Origin: a virus
Length of the DNA stretch: 31,945 nucleotides
IMG/VR virus record: IMGVR_UViG_3300030331_001691
Coordinates: 1-31,945 of that record
Strand: one strand, 5' to 3'
Shown: positions 31,484 through 31,945 of the stretch, one piece after another
Numbering within the stretch: the stretch's first letter is position 1
How the letters are laid out: each line of letters opens with the position of its first letter
Notes under the pieces: model-generated
The model's database searches: none
What the model saw: the letters and a program-made list of their open reading frames with translations, nothing else
Told to the model about the DNA's origin: nothing
Position numbers and translations under genes: made by a program

Positions 31484-31486
31484 ATA
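31479..31486 (+). promoter_or_regulatory. Likely late promoter (CATAAATAG)
   Basis: CATAAATAG overlaps the stop codon of the GT2-TPR gene, 16 nt before the next ATG at 31503. One base differs from the exact T4 late consensus, as at 15739. AAGGAG at 31491-31496 lies between, seven bases or less from the start. A structural gene follows, which fits late expression. Confidence 0.65.
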
Positions 31487-31502
31487 GGTAAAGGAGACCT
31501 CC

Positions 31503-31945
31503 ATGGCGGCAGCTAACTATGACATTCAAGTTGATCAGGGTAGTACATTTGTTTTTAATGTTTCTTATCTAGATACTTCGGAATCGGTGATCGACCTCAC
31601 AGAACATGTTGCTTCTATGCAAGTCAGAAAATCTATTTTTACCGATAAAATTTTGATCTCTGTTACTGGTAATACCTTGGGTGGATCAGTATTGGGTGGT
31701 GGATCAACTGGTCATTTCTTGTCTGGCACTGGTTCTAATACCATAGGCACAGGCGGCATATTCCTTAATGCTTCTACTGGTGGTGTCACCGGATCTGGAT
31801 CTAATACAGGCGGCATACACATCACCATTGATGCTACCACCATGAAAAATGTTCCCAGAGGAATACATTTTTACGATCTAGAGTTGACAAAGGACACGGA
31901 AGTGACTAGAATACTCGAAGGTAGATTTGAAGTTGGATCGGAGAT
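31503..31945 (+). CDS. Virion structural protein, N-terminal part (3' truncated)
   Basis: Open to the end of the window (147 codons visible). MAAANYDIQVDQGSTFVFNVSYLD, then IDLTEHVASMQVRKS, HITIDATTMKNVPRGIHFYDLEL and RILEGRFEVGSE. The QG-T-F, DLT-A-MQVR, YDLEL-R-LEG-V blocks are typical of short beta-sandwich tail or baseplate accessory proteins common in phages. Between the second and third blocks lies a Gly/Ser/Thr-rich insert (about 58-108) with an internal repeat, GTGSNT-GTGGI and GSGSNTGGI. Strong ribosome site AAGGAG and a late-promoter-like element precede it. Family role as virion protein is inference. Confidence 0.7.
   Translation, partial: MAAANYDIQVDQGSTFVFNVSYLDTSESVIDLTEHVASMQVRKSIFTDKILISVTGNTLGGSVLGGGSTGHFLSGTGSNTIGTGGIFLNASTGGVTGSGSNTGGIHITIDATTMKNVPRGIHFYDLELTKDTEVTRILEGRFEVGSE
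31749..31817 (+). repeat. Direct repeat in Gly/Ser/Thr-rich insert
   Basis: ACAGGCGGCATA occurs exactly at 31749-31760 and 31806-31817. TCTAATAC precedes both copies (31734-31741 and 31800-31807), so the copies are imperfect duplications of a 20-25 nt unit coding SNT and TGGI. It may reflect slipped-strand expansion of a surface loop. Confidence 0.6.

Noticed and set aside
1-31945. CRISPR array, insertion sequence, integrase or attachment site
   Set aside because: No regularly spaced repeats, terminal inverted repeats, or transposase/integrase motifs were found on either strand.

Overview
The window is a piece of a T4-like (Tevenvirinae-type) myovirus genome. It most resembles the marine exo-T4 group (cyanophages, pelagiphages and relatives). 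All genes found are on the + strand, densely packed, mostly with 1-20 nt overlaps (ATGA or GTGA) or gaps of a few bases. The T4 core genes are recognisable from their proteins: major capsid protein gp23 (5' end outside the window), a gp3/gp19-type tail protein, UvsY, UvsW, sigma factor gp55, recombination nuclease gp47/gp46, RNase H, sliding clamp gp45, clamp loader gp44 and gp62, and RegA. No photosynthesis gene, integrase, transposase, tRNA or CRISPR array was seen, so the host is not fixed by the sequence.

Layout. 1-2148: capsid, tail protein and UvsY, with a strong hairpin terminator and an exact T4-type late promoter (TATAAATA) after gp23. 2164-8330: UvsW, a small-domain acidic protein, a sigma70-like promoter, gp55, gp47, an unknown conserved protein and gp46. 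8351-11639: accessory genes of unknown role around RNase H, plus a staphylococcal-nuclease-like protein, a 59-aa acidic ORF and a Cys-rich protein. 11646-16190: replication clamp and loader operon ending in RegA. It is interrupted between gp44 and gp62 by a GroES-like co-chaperonin gene and a DruA/DUF4338-like gene, and a 2-oxoglutarate oxygenase gene precedes regA.

16207-31483: about 15 kb of glycan genes at the place where T4 has DNA polymerase gene 43. I count eight glycosyltransferases of several folds (GT-A types, exostosin-like, CgeB-like, GT4, GT2 with TPR), three SAM methyltransferases, and two sugar-nucleotide modules. Module A is a CapD/PseB-like dehydratase, a formyltransferase, a PIG-L deacetylase and an RmlD-like reductase. 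Module B is an HddA-type heptose kinase, a GmhA-type isomerase, a fused HAD phosphatase-nucleotidyltransferase and a GalE-like epimerase. No protein in the cassette shows an obvious membrane segment, and no flippase or polymerase is present. The glycan is therefore probably built on a cytoplasmic acceptor (virion protein, DNA or nascent LPS). At the right edge, behind a late-promoter-like CATAAATAG and a strong Shine-Dalgarno, begins a virion-type structural gene with a Gly/Ser/Thr-rich insert (31503 to the end, incomplete).

Functions are from reading translated motifs. No database search was possible, so family calls for the accessory genes are inference of varying strength.
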